From contig CAMHMN010000006.1 in NCBI GenBank assembly GCA_946186245.1, positions 1 through 57,752 on the forward strand: a stretch of 57,752 nucleotides of DNA, given 5' to 3'. Shown here in pieces: positions 33,212 through 41,943 of the stretch. The notes under the pieces are model-generated. The model searched no databases. It saw nothing but the letters and a program-made list of their open reading frames with translations, and had not been told where the DNA came from. Both the position numbers and the translations under genes were made by a program. Every line of letters begins with the position of its first letter. Position 1 is the first letter of the stretch. The DNA comes from an uncultured Clostridia bacterium. GTDB lineage: Bacteria; Bacillota; Clostridia; Oscillospirales; Acutalibacteraceae.

Positions 33212-34177
33212 TTAAAGCCTGCCGGCTTTCAGTTTTTCTTCCAATTCCTTTAAATCCGGCATCGCGGGAATCGCTCCGTGACGCGAAGTGGTAAGCGACG
33301 CTGCCAGATTCGCCGTACGGACGCTTTCGTAGAGCTGCTCCGGACTGAGGTCTGCGGGACGATAGATTCCCAGCGCTGCCATCCGGCTGAGGAAGGCCCC
33401 GAAGAAGGTGTCTCCCGCGCCGTTGGTGTCGGCCACCTTCACCTTGAATCCGTCCGCCTTTCCGGTCTCCTCTCCCCGCCGGTAATAGGCGCCGTCGGCT
33501 CCCAGCGTCAGCAGAATCAGCGGAATGCCGTATTCGTCATAGAGCTGCCTGGTTCCGGCTTCACAGTCGTCGATTCCGGTCAGAAGCGGAAGCTCCTCGT
33601 CGGAAATCTTGAGAATATCGATTTTCCCGAGCACGGATTTCATCTGTTCAACCGCCTGCGCTTCGCTTTTCCAGAGATTGGCGCGGTAATTCGGGTCATA
33701 GGTGACGGTCGCGCCGAATTCCTTTGCCTTTTCTGCGGCGAATACCGTCGCCGAACGGGAAGGCTCGTCCGTCAGGCTGACCGATCCGAAATGCAGAATG
33801 TGCGTGTCGGACAGCAGCCCGAGGCTGATTTCATCGCTGCGAAGCAGCACGTCGGCGCAGTTCCTGCGGTAGAAGGAAAAGCTGCGTTCCCCTGTTTCAG
33901 ACAGCGAAACGACCGCCATTGTGGTACGTGCTTCCTCGTCGGTGAGCATTCCGGAAGCGTCAACGCCGTTTTCCAGCAGCGTGCTGCGAAGAAAATCTCC
34001 GAAATAATCCTTTCCCACCTTGCCGATGAATGCCGTGTCGGCTCCCAGCCGCGCGGCAGCGACAGCGACATTGGCAGGAGCCCCTCCGGGATTCGCGGTG
34101 TAAAGGGGAACGCCGTCCTTCCTCCCGCTGTTGGTCAGGTCGATGAGTATTTCTCCAACGGTAACTATATCTTTCAT
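33212..34177 (-). CDS. scrK: Fructokinase (PfkB family)
   Basis: This 321-residue ribokinase-family sugar kinase has the N-terminal GGAPANVAVAAARLG motif and the C-terminal DTNGAGDTFFGAFLSR motif carrying the catalytic Asp. It most likely phosphorylates the fructose released by ScrB and the amylosucrase-like enzyme. The start at 34177 (MKDIVTVGEIL) follows GAGAGGTG; the frame extends to 34195 without a site. It is the first gene of the operon fructokinase, GH13_4, LacI, HAD. Confidence 0.9.
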   Translation of the reverse strand: MKDIVTVGEILIDLTNSGRKDGVPLYTANPGGAPANVAVAAARLGADTAFIGKVGKDYFGDFLRSTLLENGVDASGMLTDEEARTTMAVVSLSETGERSFSFYRRNCADVLLRSDEISLGLLSDTHILHFGSVSLTDEPSRSATVFAAEKAKEFGATVTYDPNYRANLWKSEAQAVEQMKSVLGKIDILKISDEELPLLTGIDDCEAGTRQLYDEYGIPLILLTLGADGAYYRRGEETGKADGFKVKVADTNGAGDTFFGAFLSRMAALGIYRPADLSPEQLYESVRTANLAASLTTSRHGAIPAMPDLKELEEKLKAGRL

Positions 34178-34221
34178 AGCGACACCTCTCAGCAATTAGT
34201 AATTAGGAAAGTGAAAACGTT

Positions 34222-34235
34222 TGTAATCGATTTCA
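34222..34235. promoter_or_regulatory. LacI-type operator at the scrK promoter
   Basis: On the minus strand this reads TGAAATCGATTACA, identical to 29209-29222. It begins 8 bp after the -10. An overlapping related half-site, TGAAAACGTTTGTA, lies at 34212-34225. Confidence 0.8.
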
Positions 34236-34243
34236 TCAATAAT

Positions 34244-34272
34244 AATATATCATACCCTCCCGGCATTTTCAA
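34244..34272 (-). promoter_or_regulatory. scrK operon promoter
   Basis: On the minus strand TTGAAA (34267-34272) and TATATT (34244-34249) are 17 bp apart, with the operator directly downstream. Confidence 0.7.
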
Positions 34273-34525
34273 TGTGTTTTACACCCTGGCGATATAGAAT
34301 TTCCCCTCTGTAATTTGTCAATTCTCAACGAAGAAGTGCCATTGCAGCAGAAAATAACTGGAGAAAAACACTTATTCTCCCGTACAGACTCAACTTCTTT
34401 TGAGAGCAATCGGGTGCCACGGCACCGACCCAATCCTCAATGCTCCTGTTTCCCTCACTTGTCTGCACCTGTCAATACAATTTCCTCACAATACGCACCG
34501 ATCAGCTTTGTCGGTCAGATGCCCC
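34273..34525. other. Gene-free stretch between the sucrose and polysaccharide operons
   Basis: About 250 bp between the scrK promoter and the terminator of the polysaccharide operon. Both neighbours are transcribed on the minus strand. I see no ribosome binding site with a credible frame, no RNA gene and no repeat here. Confidence 0.5.
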
Positions 34526-34565
34526 CAAAAACAAAAACCTCCCCGCGGACGGCTCATCGGGGAGG
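34526..34565 (-). terminator. Terminator of the polysaccharide operon
   Basis: On the minus strand CCTCCCCG pairs with CGGGGAGG over 12 nt and is followed by TTTTTGTTTTT. It is a strong intrinsic terminator about 120 bp past the Wzm stop. Confidence 0.9.
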
Positions 34566-34685
34566 AAGATTCTCATTGCCATATTTCGTTTTTGGGTGGA
34601 AGAAGGCTGTCGCACACCGGCATTGCCTTGTCAGGCCTGTGAATTGACAGCAATCTCCCGTTTTTTTTGCGGTAAACGGCTTCCG

Positions 34686-35549
34686 TCAAACCGTGTCCAT
34701 GAAACTGCGCTCCACCTTGTTGAAAAAGGCTGTGCCGGCCAGGGCAACGACGATCGTCGTGATCCATGACACCATCATGAAAACCGGCTCGACTGTTCCT
34801 TTGCCCAGCAGGGCATATCGATAAAACTCAATTGGCATGGTCGCGGGATTCAGCAGAAGCAGGGTCTTCATCCATCCGGCATCGAGCATGGAAAGAGGAT
34901 AGACCACAGGCGTAGCGTACATCCATATCGACACCCCGAAGCCCACCAGAATGGACAGATCCCGGTATTTGGTCGTCAGGCTGGATATGATGATGCCGAA
35001 TCCCAGTCCCATGATTCCCAAATGAAGCAGACACAGCGGAATCAGAGCCAGGGCAGCCCAGTTCGGGGTGACCTTGCCGGTGACCACGAAATACACCAGG
35101 AAGATTGCCGCCGGCAGGAAATGAAAGCAGAATTCTATGGCGGACGACAGCACATTGGATATCGGCATGGTCAGTCGCGGAAAATACACCTTTCCGAACA
35201 GCCCGGCGTTTGCAGTGAATGCCGAGGCATTATTGGTAAGTGACGAAGAAAAATAGGACCAAATGGCGGTTCCCGAAAGATAGAATAGGATTCCGGGTAC
35301 ACCGTCCGTATCGATTTTGGCGATGCCGCCGAACACGAAGGCGTACATCAGTCCCGTAATCAACGGATTGAGAATAAGCCATGCGGGGCCGAGTATCGTC
35401 TGCTTGTAGTAAACGGTAAATTTCTGCTTTGTAAATAGCCATATCAGGTCACGGTATTCCCATACTTCCTTCAGCTTCAGGTCGAATATCTTATGCTTGG
35501 CACTGATGTGGATATGGTAATCGGCAGGAGTTGATTCATTATACATCAT
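34686..35549 (-). CDS. Polysaccharide ABC exporter permease (Wzm/TagG type)
   Basis: This 287-residue ABC-2 membrane protein has an N-terminal amphipathic region (EVWEYRDLIWLFTKQKFTVYYKQ) and six hydrophobic segments, with the family motif QTILGPAWLILNPLI. It would move a finished lipid-linked glycan across the membrane together with the Wzt-like ATPase at 39839-40654. The two halves usually lie side by side; here three glycosyltransferase genes and a foreign fragment separate them. It is the last gene of the operon. ATG 35549 has only AGAAGTG as a ribosome binding site. Confidence 0.88.
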   Translation of the reverse strand: MMYNESTPADYHIHISAKHKIFDLKLKEVWEYRDLIWLFTKQKFTVYYKQTILGPAWLILNPLITGLMYAFVFGGIAKIDTDGVPGILFYLSGTAIWSYFSSSLTNNASAFTANAGLFGKVYFPRLTMPISNVLSSAIEFCFHFLPAAIFLVYFVVTGKVTPNWAALALIPLCLLHLGIMGLGFGIIISSLTTKYRDLSILVGFGVSIWMYATPVVYPLSMLDAGWMKTLLLLNPATMPIEFYRYALLGKGTVEPVFMMVSWITTIVVALAGTAFFNKVERSFMDTV

Positions 35550-35743
35550 ATGATTGAATATTCACTTCTTTTCTCGATAATACGGCTAACCGCAGCGCTG
35601 TCCGCGCCCGGTCCCGCCGGATTCAATGCATTATTCGGAGAGTGCAATCCCGCGCCGGATACAGCGATCCGGCAGCACTGGGGAGCATTTTTGATTTACA
35701 GAAAGACAAGCCCGTTTTCTGACGGTTCGTGACGGAATGAGCT

Positions 35744-36988
35744 TTATTTTTCATACTTCATGACAGACGGACTGTTCCTCCCGAAAGGCGTTTTCTTCCA
35801 CAGTCGGCTCAGCTCTCTCAGCCATTTATAGTTGAAAAAGGGATACGTACAGCGATAATCAGGCTTGACGGGAAGATCCTCATAAACCTCTGTGAGCACC
35901 TTTTTCCAGTCTTCGATGATCAACGGCATGTCAAAATGCTCACGCACATATTGGCTGCCTTGCGTTCCCATAACATCACATAAACCGTCATCACAAAGCA
36001 GCCTCACAACCGCGTCGGCGAGCTGCCGTTCATTCTTGATGAGAATCCCCGTTTTTCTGTCACACACCGTCTCAAGCAAACCGAAACTCCTTTTGGCAAC
36101 CACCGGGACGCCATAGGCTTCAAATTCAACGGCGGTCACACAGAATTCCTCCACCCCTCCTGGATTGGCAACGCCGACCTTGGTCTTCATGATGGTGGCC
36201 TCTTTGACGCTGCCCCGCTGACAGCCTTCAAAGGTCACGCCGGGAAGCAGCTCTCCTCTCTCGTCTGACAGGGAACGGCGAATGTCTTTTTCATACTCTG
36301 TCAGTCGGGCATCGTCTCCGGCTGCTATCAGTCTTCCTCTGTCTTCGCTGTCAAGCACATAAAGCACGGCGTCAGGGACTTTTTTCTTTATTTCAGGCCA
36401 GACATGCGCAAGCGCATGAAAGCCTTTGTATGCCTCCAATGTGCCTATATAGGTGACGACATTCTTTTTGTCGACCGCCCGGGGCACTTCCCGTGGTATC
36501 GATGAAAATACCAGCGCATTGTAAATATACGTTGATTTTTCAAACACAGGATGATCCCGCAGTCTTTCGTACTGCTGTCTGCTGACGCACACGTTTCTCC
36601 TGACATACCGGCAGTCCGCCATGGCGTCAGCCAACGCAACCGTTTCCAGATTGTGCGACCACATGACACATTTCACACCGCATCGGTCAATCGCGCGGAA
36701 TACTTCCTTCTGATTCTCAAGACTTCTCAGCACCATGATGTCGACATCCAGACGCTTCGCCTTTTCTAGCGCATCCAATTCATCGCCGCATTTCACGGCG
36801 GTTACCGTTGCGGGCATTGAGGCAGGATAGGGCGCAAACAAGTAAACCTCTGCAAATTCAACGCCCAGTCCGCAGGCAATCTCCCAGATCATGTATTCCG
36901 TTCCGCGGATACCCGGATTGCCATTTTCCGGATGAGAAAAATCTATGAGGTCGTGTCCCGTGTTGTTCAGATAAAAGCCTATTTTCAA
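35744..36988 (-). CDS. Glycosyltransferase, GT4-like
   Basis: This is a GT-B fold glycosyltransferase of about 414 residues. The C-terminal half has the family pattern: a nucleotide-sugar binding stretch from VVTYIGTLEAYKGFHALAHVW, then VANPGGVEEFCVTAVEFEAYGVPVVA, the E-x7-E motif of GT4 enzymes. The start is taken as TTG 36988 (MKIGFYLNNTG), 7 nt after GGAAG, because the ATG at 37015 has no ribosome binding site. The acceptor and donor are unknown. It follows the GT2 gene directly. Confidence 0.8.
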   Translation of the reverse strand: MKIGFYLNNTGHDLIDFSHPENGNPGIRGTEYMIWEIACGLGVEFAEVYLFAPYPASMPATVTAVKCGDELDALEKAKRLDVDIMVLRSLENQKEVFRAIDRCGVKCVMWSHNLETVALADAMADCRYVRRNVCVSRQQYERLRDHPVFEKSTYIYNALVFSSIPREVPRAVDKKNVVTYIGTLEAYKGFHALAHVWPEIKKKVPDAVLYVLDSEDRGRLIAAGDDARLTEYEKDIRRSLSDERGELLPGVTFEGCQRGSVKEATIMKTKVGVANPGGVEEFCVTAVEFEAYGVPVVAKRSFGLLETVCDRKTGILIKNERQLADAVVRLLCDDGLCDVMGTQGSQYVREHFDMPLIIEDWKKVLTEVYEDLPVKPDYRCTYPFFNYKWLRELSRLWKKTPFGRNSPSVMKYEK

Positions 36989-37019
36989 ATTCTCACTTCC
37001 ACTATATGATATCATTCGT

Positions 37020-38000
37020 TCAACAAAGATTGATTTTCAGTTTATTCATGATCGTCATGAAGACACAATAAACGTAGGGTGCTAGGACAAATAACCGCAG
37101 AAACGGGATATGTAAGCCTTGGGGGAGTTTGCGGTAAATTTTTGCCACATAGTCCCGGTGCAGTCCGGCCAGCTTTTTTTGATATCCCCTGCTTCTTTTT
37201 CCCCGGAGATAAGAATGCTTGAAATACAGCATCAAAATATCGTGGTTATACTGTACGGTCTCATTGCGAAAGCCGTTTTCGATCAAATAATCCAGTCTGT
37301 CAATATAGGCGAATAACATATCCAGCTTTTCAGCGCCAAATTCTTCTCGCATTTTGCTGCCTTGCCTGATGGTATAAAAATACAGCTTTTCCGGTACGGT
37401 CGCAATGGAATCGCATACGCCGTACAAACGATGAAGAATCAGCTCATCTTCAAATGTCCTGTGCTCTGTGAACTGTACGCTTTCAAAAATGTCTCTTTTA
37501 TACAGTTTGTTCCAAACGACGCCAAAAACAACATTGTATCCCAGGTTGCAGATCGCTTCGGAAGCACTGATCTTCATCGGCACATCGTCGTTCTTATACG
37601 GCGAAGGCAGAAATTCCCCCTTCTCATTGATGCATTGCAATCCGCACACACTTAATGACGCATGTTCATGGACCAGGGCAAGATACAGCTTTTGCAGATA
37701 ATCGGCTGCCACATAGTCGTCGCCGTCTACAAAAGCGATATATTCGCCTTTTGCCATTCTGATTCCGGTATTTCTCGCCTTGCTTGCACCTCCGTGCGCC
37801 TGCCGGATGACCCTGATCCGACTGTCCTTGCCGGAATAGCGGTTGCAGATCGCGAGGCTGCCGTCTGTCGATTCATCATCGACCAGCATAATCTCCCAAT
37901 CGGAGTAGGTCTGCGCCATGAGACTCTCTATGCATTTTGGAAGATATCTTTCGATATTGTACACCGGAACAACCACACTGATCAAAGAATTGCCTTCCAT
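37020..38000 (-). CDS. Glycosyltransferase family 2
   Basis: This is a 326-residue GT2 enzyme with a GT-A fold. The N-terminus ISVVVPVYNIERYLPKCIESL is typical. LVDDESTDGS contains the first nucleotide-binding Asp, and YIAFVDGDDYV carries the DxD-type metal motif. The C-terminus ends in a hydrophobic stretch (FLRLFVLAPYVYCVFM) that probably binds the membrane. GGGAGGG precedes ATG 38000. It adds a sugar to the polysaccharide repeat; the sugar is unknown. Confidence 0.88.
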   Translation of the reverse strand: MEGNSLISVVVPVYNIERYLPKCIESLMAQTYSDWEIMLVDDESTDGSLAICNRYSGKDSRIRVIRQAHGGASKARNTGIRMAKGEYIAFVDGDDYVAADYLQKLYLALVHEHASLSVCGLQCINEKGEFLPSPYKNDDVPMKISASEAICNLGYNVVFGVVWNKLYKRDIFESVQFTEHRTFEDELILHRLYGVCDSIATVPEKLYFYTIRQGSKMREEFGAEKLDMLFAYIDRLDYLIENGFRNETVQYNHDILMLYFKHSYLRGKRSRGYQKKLAGLHRDYVAKIYRKLPQGLHIPFLRLFVLAPYVYCVFMTIMNKLKINLC

Positions 38001-38070
38001 TCCGATTGCCCTCCCTGTGGAATAACGGACATGACACCGTCCTTTATGAATATATCCGAGGTTCCGATAA

Positions 38071-39060
38071 TCACTCTATTACGCAGATGATCTGTTTTTT
38101 ATAGGCCGGATCGTCACACTCTGAAAAATCTCTTCCGCCGGTGACTTCATTGACAAACTTACCGGGAATCTGGATTTTTTCTTTCGCTTTTCTCAGGTAC
38201 CATTCATACTCAACGTCGATATGTCTTCTCAGCAGTTTTCGGAGGCGGATGATTTCGTCGGGATATTCTTTTTTATCTATCATCGGAATGTGAAAAGAGG
38301 CTACCTCTCCATAATTCAACACCGCCTGACGGAATGCTTTCTGAAAACCGTTATCCTTCATATACTGCATCTGTTCTTTTTTCGCTTCCAGGCCTGCCAG
38401 TCTGGCGGGGGTCCATTTGCGGCGGGTAAGGCTCTCCGGATTCGCGTAGAAATAATACAGAGGCGATGAAAGATAGGCCAGTTTTCCGGCCGCGAAGAGT
38501 ACTTTGTAAATGACAAATTCATCTTCATTCATTTTTCCTTCCGGAAAACGGAAATTCCGCCACAGCTCCTTTGCGTACAGCTTTCCCCACGGGGTAACAG
38601 AGGTAATGTTTCTTTCACAATACAATGATTCGGCAGACATCAATACAGCGTCAGACACGCCCGGTTTCCCGGCTTCTGCCTCACTGTAAACCTCGTCATA
38701 TTCACACACGCTGACTTTTGTATCCGTCCTGAGTGCCGCATTCCGCAGCCATTCCAGATAAAACGGGCTGACCCAGTCATCGCTGTCGACAAATATTACC
38801 CATTGACTGTCACTGTCAGTCACAGCATCCAATCCGGCGTTTTTCGATCCGCCGGGTCCCCTGTCCTTCTGGTGAATCACCGCAATCCGGTCATCTGATT
38901 CGGCATATCGGTCGCAAAGCAGAGGACTGGCGTCTGTGGAACCGTTATCCACGAGTATCAGCTCATAATCCTGATATGTTTGCGCAAGGACGCTGTCAAG
39001 ACATCTTTTCAGATACTTTTCTGTATTGTGAATCGGAACAATCACACTGATATCAGGCAT
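38071..39060 (-). CDS. GT2 glycosyltransferase with a GT-D-like C-terminal tail
   Basis: Residues 1-275 form a GT2 domain (ISVIVPIHNTEKYLKRCLDS, LVDNGSTDAS, VIFVDSDDWV). Residues 280-329 are not GT2-like. They match the end of the GT-D protein at 47044-47928, with 32 of 50 positions identical, starting HIDVEYEWYL versus HLDIEYEWYL and including IPGKxxNEV and the EC pair. So this gene looks like a fusion of a GT2 5' part and a GT-D 3' end. AGGAGG precedes ATG 39060. Whether the tail functions is unknown. Confidence 0.85.
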   Translation of the reverse strand: MPDISVIVPIHNTEKYLKRCLDSVLAQTYQDYELILVDNGSTDASPLLCDRYAESDDRIAVIHQKDRGPGGSKNAGLDAVTDSDSQWVIFVDSDDWVSPFYLEWLRNAALRTDTKVSVCEYDEVYSEAEAGKPGVSDAVLMSAESLYCERNITSVTPWGKLYAKELWRNFRFPEGKMNEDEFVIYKVLFAAGKLAYLSSPLYYFYANPESLTRRKWTPARLAGLEAKKEQMQYMKDNGFQKAFRQAVLNYGEVASFHIPMIDKKEYPDEIIRLRKLLRRHIDVEYEWYLRKAKEKIQIPGKFVNEVTGGRDFSECDDPAYKKQIICVIE

Positions 39061-39223
39061 AATAAGCCTCCTTTGGTCATGCTGTCTGTAAACTGGATCA
39101 CAACTCTTTTACTTGAGCAATGGATCTGACTGCAAAAAGTCTATTATAAAAATCGCTCACAGAATTGCCGTTTCAATCAGAAATCGGACAGAATCATCCT
39201 ATCTCAGGAGCGACATAAACGGA

Positions 39224-39252
39224 TTGAGATCACGTCATAACAGTAGTATAAT
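39224..39252 (+). promoter_or_regulatory. Promoter of the truncated rfbF
   Basis: TTGAGA (39224-39229) and a perfect TATAAT (39247-39252) are spaced by 17 bp and point away from the polysaccharide operon's direction. Transcripts from it would run antisense into the Wzt-like gene. Confidence 0.65.
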
Positions 39253-39285
39253 CTGTATAAAAAAAGGACGGAACCAGGAGCTGCT

Positions 39286-39864
39286 ATGAAAGTAATTATT
39301 CTCGCGGGAGGCTTCGGAACACGTATTTCGGAAGAATCTCAGTTTAAGCCCAAGCCTATGCTGGAAATTGGGGAAATGCCTATTCTTTGGCATATCATGA
39401 AAATCTATTCGCACTATGGCTTCAATGACTTCGTGATATGCGCAGGTTATAAACAGCACCTGATAAAGGAATGGTTCGCAGACTATTTCCTGCACACATC
39501 CGATATCACGTTTGATTTTACAAACGGCAATGATATGATCGTACATAACCGGACTGCCGAACCGTGGAAAGTGACCATCGTCAACACCGGACTGAAAACC
39601 CAGACCGGGGGACGCGTCAAAAGAGTCAGAGAGTATATAGGCGACGAGCCGTTTATGCTGACATACGGCGATGCCGTCGGCGACATTGATATCGGAAAAG
39701 TTTTACAATTCCATAAGGACAACGGCAAAATCGGCACCATGTGTATGTACAACTTCGCACAGAACAAGGGCGTTGTTGAGGTTGGAAAGAACGGCGTCAT
39801 CGAGGCGTTCAGGGAAAAGTCAGGTATTGACGGAGATCTCATGAGAACAAGTATTTCTCTTTGA
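39286..39864 (+). pseudogene. rfbF: Truncated glucose-1-phosphate cytidylyltransferase (RfbF)
   Basis: RfbF makes CDP-glucose from glucose 1-phosphate and CTP, the first step to CDP-3,6-dideoxyhexoses. The N-terminus is intact: ILAGGFGTRISEESQFKPKPM, then MLTYGDAVGDIDI with the metal Asp. The homologous part stops after about 185 residues, near 39840, where the real enzyme (about 257 residues) would go on; seven unrelated residues (MRTSISL) follow. The break falls exactly where the convergent Wzt-like gene ends. The promoter and ribosome binding site (AGGAGCTGCT) remain. The partners RfbG and RfbH are absent. It is probably non-functional. Confidence 0.8.
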
Positions 39865-40654
39865 TTGCTCTGTTTTTTCCTAAATATATATCGATTGCCT
39901 CTTCCACATTGCCGTCAAAGATTACCATGCCGTCATCCAGGACAATACACCTGTCGCAAAGCATACGGATGGTATTCATGTTATGACTGACATAGAGAAC
40001 CGTTTTCTTCCCCGTTTCAGACACCTGACACATTTTTTCGAGACACTTATCCTGAAACGCCATATCACCGACGGCAAGCACCTCGTCCATGATCATGATC
40101 TCTGAATCCAGATGAGCGGCAACAGAAAAAGCCAGCTTGACAAACATGCCGTTGGAATAACGCTTGACAGGCGTATCAATGAATTCACTCACCTCGGAAA
40201 ATTCGATGATATCATTCATTTTCCTGTCTATCTCGGCTTTTTTCATGCCGAGTATCGCGCCGTTCATGTAGATGTTTTCTCGGCCTGTCATTTCGCCGTG
40301 GAAGCCTGTTCCCACTTCCAGCATAGAGGTAATCCTGCCGTATATGTCAATTTCTCCGCAGGTGGGAGCAGTGACCCGGCAGAGCAGCTTGAGCAATGTG
40401 CTTTTGCCGGCGCCGTTCCTGCCGATGATGCCTACCCGCTCGCCTTTATATACAGTCAGGTCAATGCCGTTCAGAGCCATCAGCGTTTCGCCTGTAATAC
40501 GCCCTGCGCCGATTTTGGCGTTGGGATCTTCTTTTCCCCGTACCCTCGCCCACCAGCTTTGAAAATCGCGGGTCAACGTTCCGCTGCCGATCTGACCCAG
40601 CCGGTATTGCTTTTTTACGCCTTGGATTTTGATGGCAATTTCTCTGTTTTCCAT
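39839..40654 (-). CDS. Polysaccharide ABC exporter ATPase (Wzt/TagH type)
   Basis: This 271-residue ATPase energises export of a lipid-linked glycan with the Wzm-like permease. Visible are Walker A GRNGAGKSTLLK, signature YSNGMFVKLAFS, Walker B MIMDEVLAVGD and the switch His in VSHNMNTI. The start at 40654 (MENREIAIKIQGV) follows GGAGG; the longer frame to 40807 lacks a site. Many Wzt proteins continue with a glycan-binding domain; this one ends with KEKYLFS right at the join to the rfbF fragment, so a C-terminal domain may have been lost, although short forms also exist. Confidence 0.88.
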   Translation of the reverse strand: MENREIAIKIQGVKKQYRLGQIGSGTLTRDFQSWWARVRGKEDPNAKIGAGRITGETLMALNGIDLTVYKGERVGIIGRNGAGKSTLLKLLCRVTAPTCGEIDIYGRITSMLEVGTGFHGEMTGRENIYMNGAILGMKKAEIDRKMNDIIEFSEVSEFIDTPVKRYSNGMFVKLAFSVAAHLDSEIMIMDEVLAVGDMAFQDKCLEKMCQVSETGKKTVLYVSHNMNTIRMLCDRCIVLDDGMVIFDGNVEEAIDIYLGKNRAIKEKYLFS

Positions 40655-40834
40655 AAAAACCTCCGTCAGACTGCACCCATAAACCCGCGCCCGATCACAA
40701 GACGCTCCGAATGAAAAAGGACACCGTATGGCAATGACCGGGAATCCTTTTGATTCACGTGATTGACAACCGATGAACCGAAGACTTGCCGACATATCCC
40801 ATTCCATTCCCGCACTGGCCGTGTCATATGCCCG

Positions 40835-41911
40835 TTATCCTTTCCAGTAATAGTTTCTGTACCACCCGGCAAACGTGCGCAGGCCGTGACGAATGTCTGT
40901 CTGCGGCCTGAATCCGTAATCCGATTCCAACGCGGCACAATCGGCATAGGTAACAGGTACGTCGCCCGGCTGCATTCCGATCAATTCCCTGTGTGCCTCC
41001 GCATCAAAATTCTCAGGAAGCAGCCCTGCATGCACAAGTTCTTCCTGCAATACGGCAATAAAATCCAGCAGATTTTCCGGATTTCCTCCGCCGATATTGT
41101 AGACCGCATACGGGGCAACCGGCAGTCCGTCCTCGCCGGCGACCCGCATCGGCGCTCCCTGCATGACACGAACGACGCCTTCAATGATATCATCAATATA
41201 GGTAAAATCGCGCTTGCAATTGCCGTAATTGAATATTCTGATTTTCTCTCCCGCAATGAGCTTACGGGTTGCGGAATAATAAAACATATCGGGACGTCCT
41301 GCAGGACCGTACACCGTGAAGAACCGAAGTCCTGTTGAGGGAATGTCATACAGCTTGCAGTATGCGTGGGCAAGAAGCTCGTCGGATTTTTTGGTTGCGG
41401 CATAAAGCGAAACAGGATGATCCACCTTATCTTCCACACTGAACGGCACTTTCCGGTTGCCGCCATAGACCGAGGAACTGGACGCATACACCAGATGCTC
41501 GACGGGATTGTGACGGCAGGCTTCCAGAATATTGTAAAATCCGACAATATTGGTTTCGATGTATTCATCGGGATGATCGATGGAATACCGCACGCCCGCC
41601 TGTGCCGCAAGATTGACCACCACAGAGGGCTTGTATTCCGAAAACAGGCGATCCATCGCCGGCCTGTCCGCGATGGAACATCTGACAAAACGCCAGCTGC
41701 TCCGGCTGCTGTGTGAAGCGTTCAGGATTAAGTCCAGACGGTACAGCTTTAAATGCACATCATAGTACTCGTTCAGATTGTCAACACCGATAATGGTGCT
41801 GCCGTCCGTTTCCCGGAGCAGACGCAGCACAAGATTTGCGCCGATAAAGCCCGCCGCGCCGGTTACCAGAATGACCTTATGGTTTAACGCTATTTTGGTT
41901 TTCATTGGCAA
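40835..41911 (-). CDS. NAD-dependent sugar-nucleotide epimerase
   Basis: This extended short-chain dehydrogenase (358 residues) resembles UDP-glucuronate 4-epimerases. It has the Rossmann motif VTGAAGFIGANL, the stretch GVDNLNEYYDVHLK that is typical of that group, a SSSSVYG serine region and catalytic YAATKK. It would make UDP-galacturonate or a related sugar for the polysaccharide. The frame begins with TTG 41911, 9 nt after AGAAGG; ATG 41905 is the alternative. The exact substrate is an inference. Confidence 0.85.
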   Translation of the reverse strand: MPMKTKIALNHKVILVTGAAGFIGANLVLRLLRETDGSTIIGVDNLNEYYDVHLKLYRLDLILNASHSSRSSWRFVRCSIADRPAMDRLFSEYKPSVVVNLAAQAGVRYSIDHPDEYIETNIVGFYNILEACRHNPVEHLVYASSSSVYGGNRKVPFSVEDKVDHPVSLYAATKKSDELLAHAYCKLYDIPSTGLRFFTVYGPAGRPDMFYYSATRKLIAGEKIRIFNYGNCKRDFTYIDDIIEGVVRVMQGAPMRVAGEDGLPVAPYAVYNIGGGNPENLLDFIAVLQEELVHAGLLPENFDAEAHRELIGMQPGDVPVTYADCAALESDYGFRPQTDIRHGLRTFAGWYRNYYWKG

Positions 41912-41943
41912 TGCTTGTTACCTTCTTATTGAAATTGTTCTCT

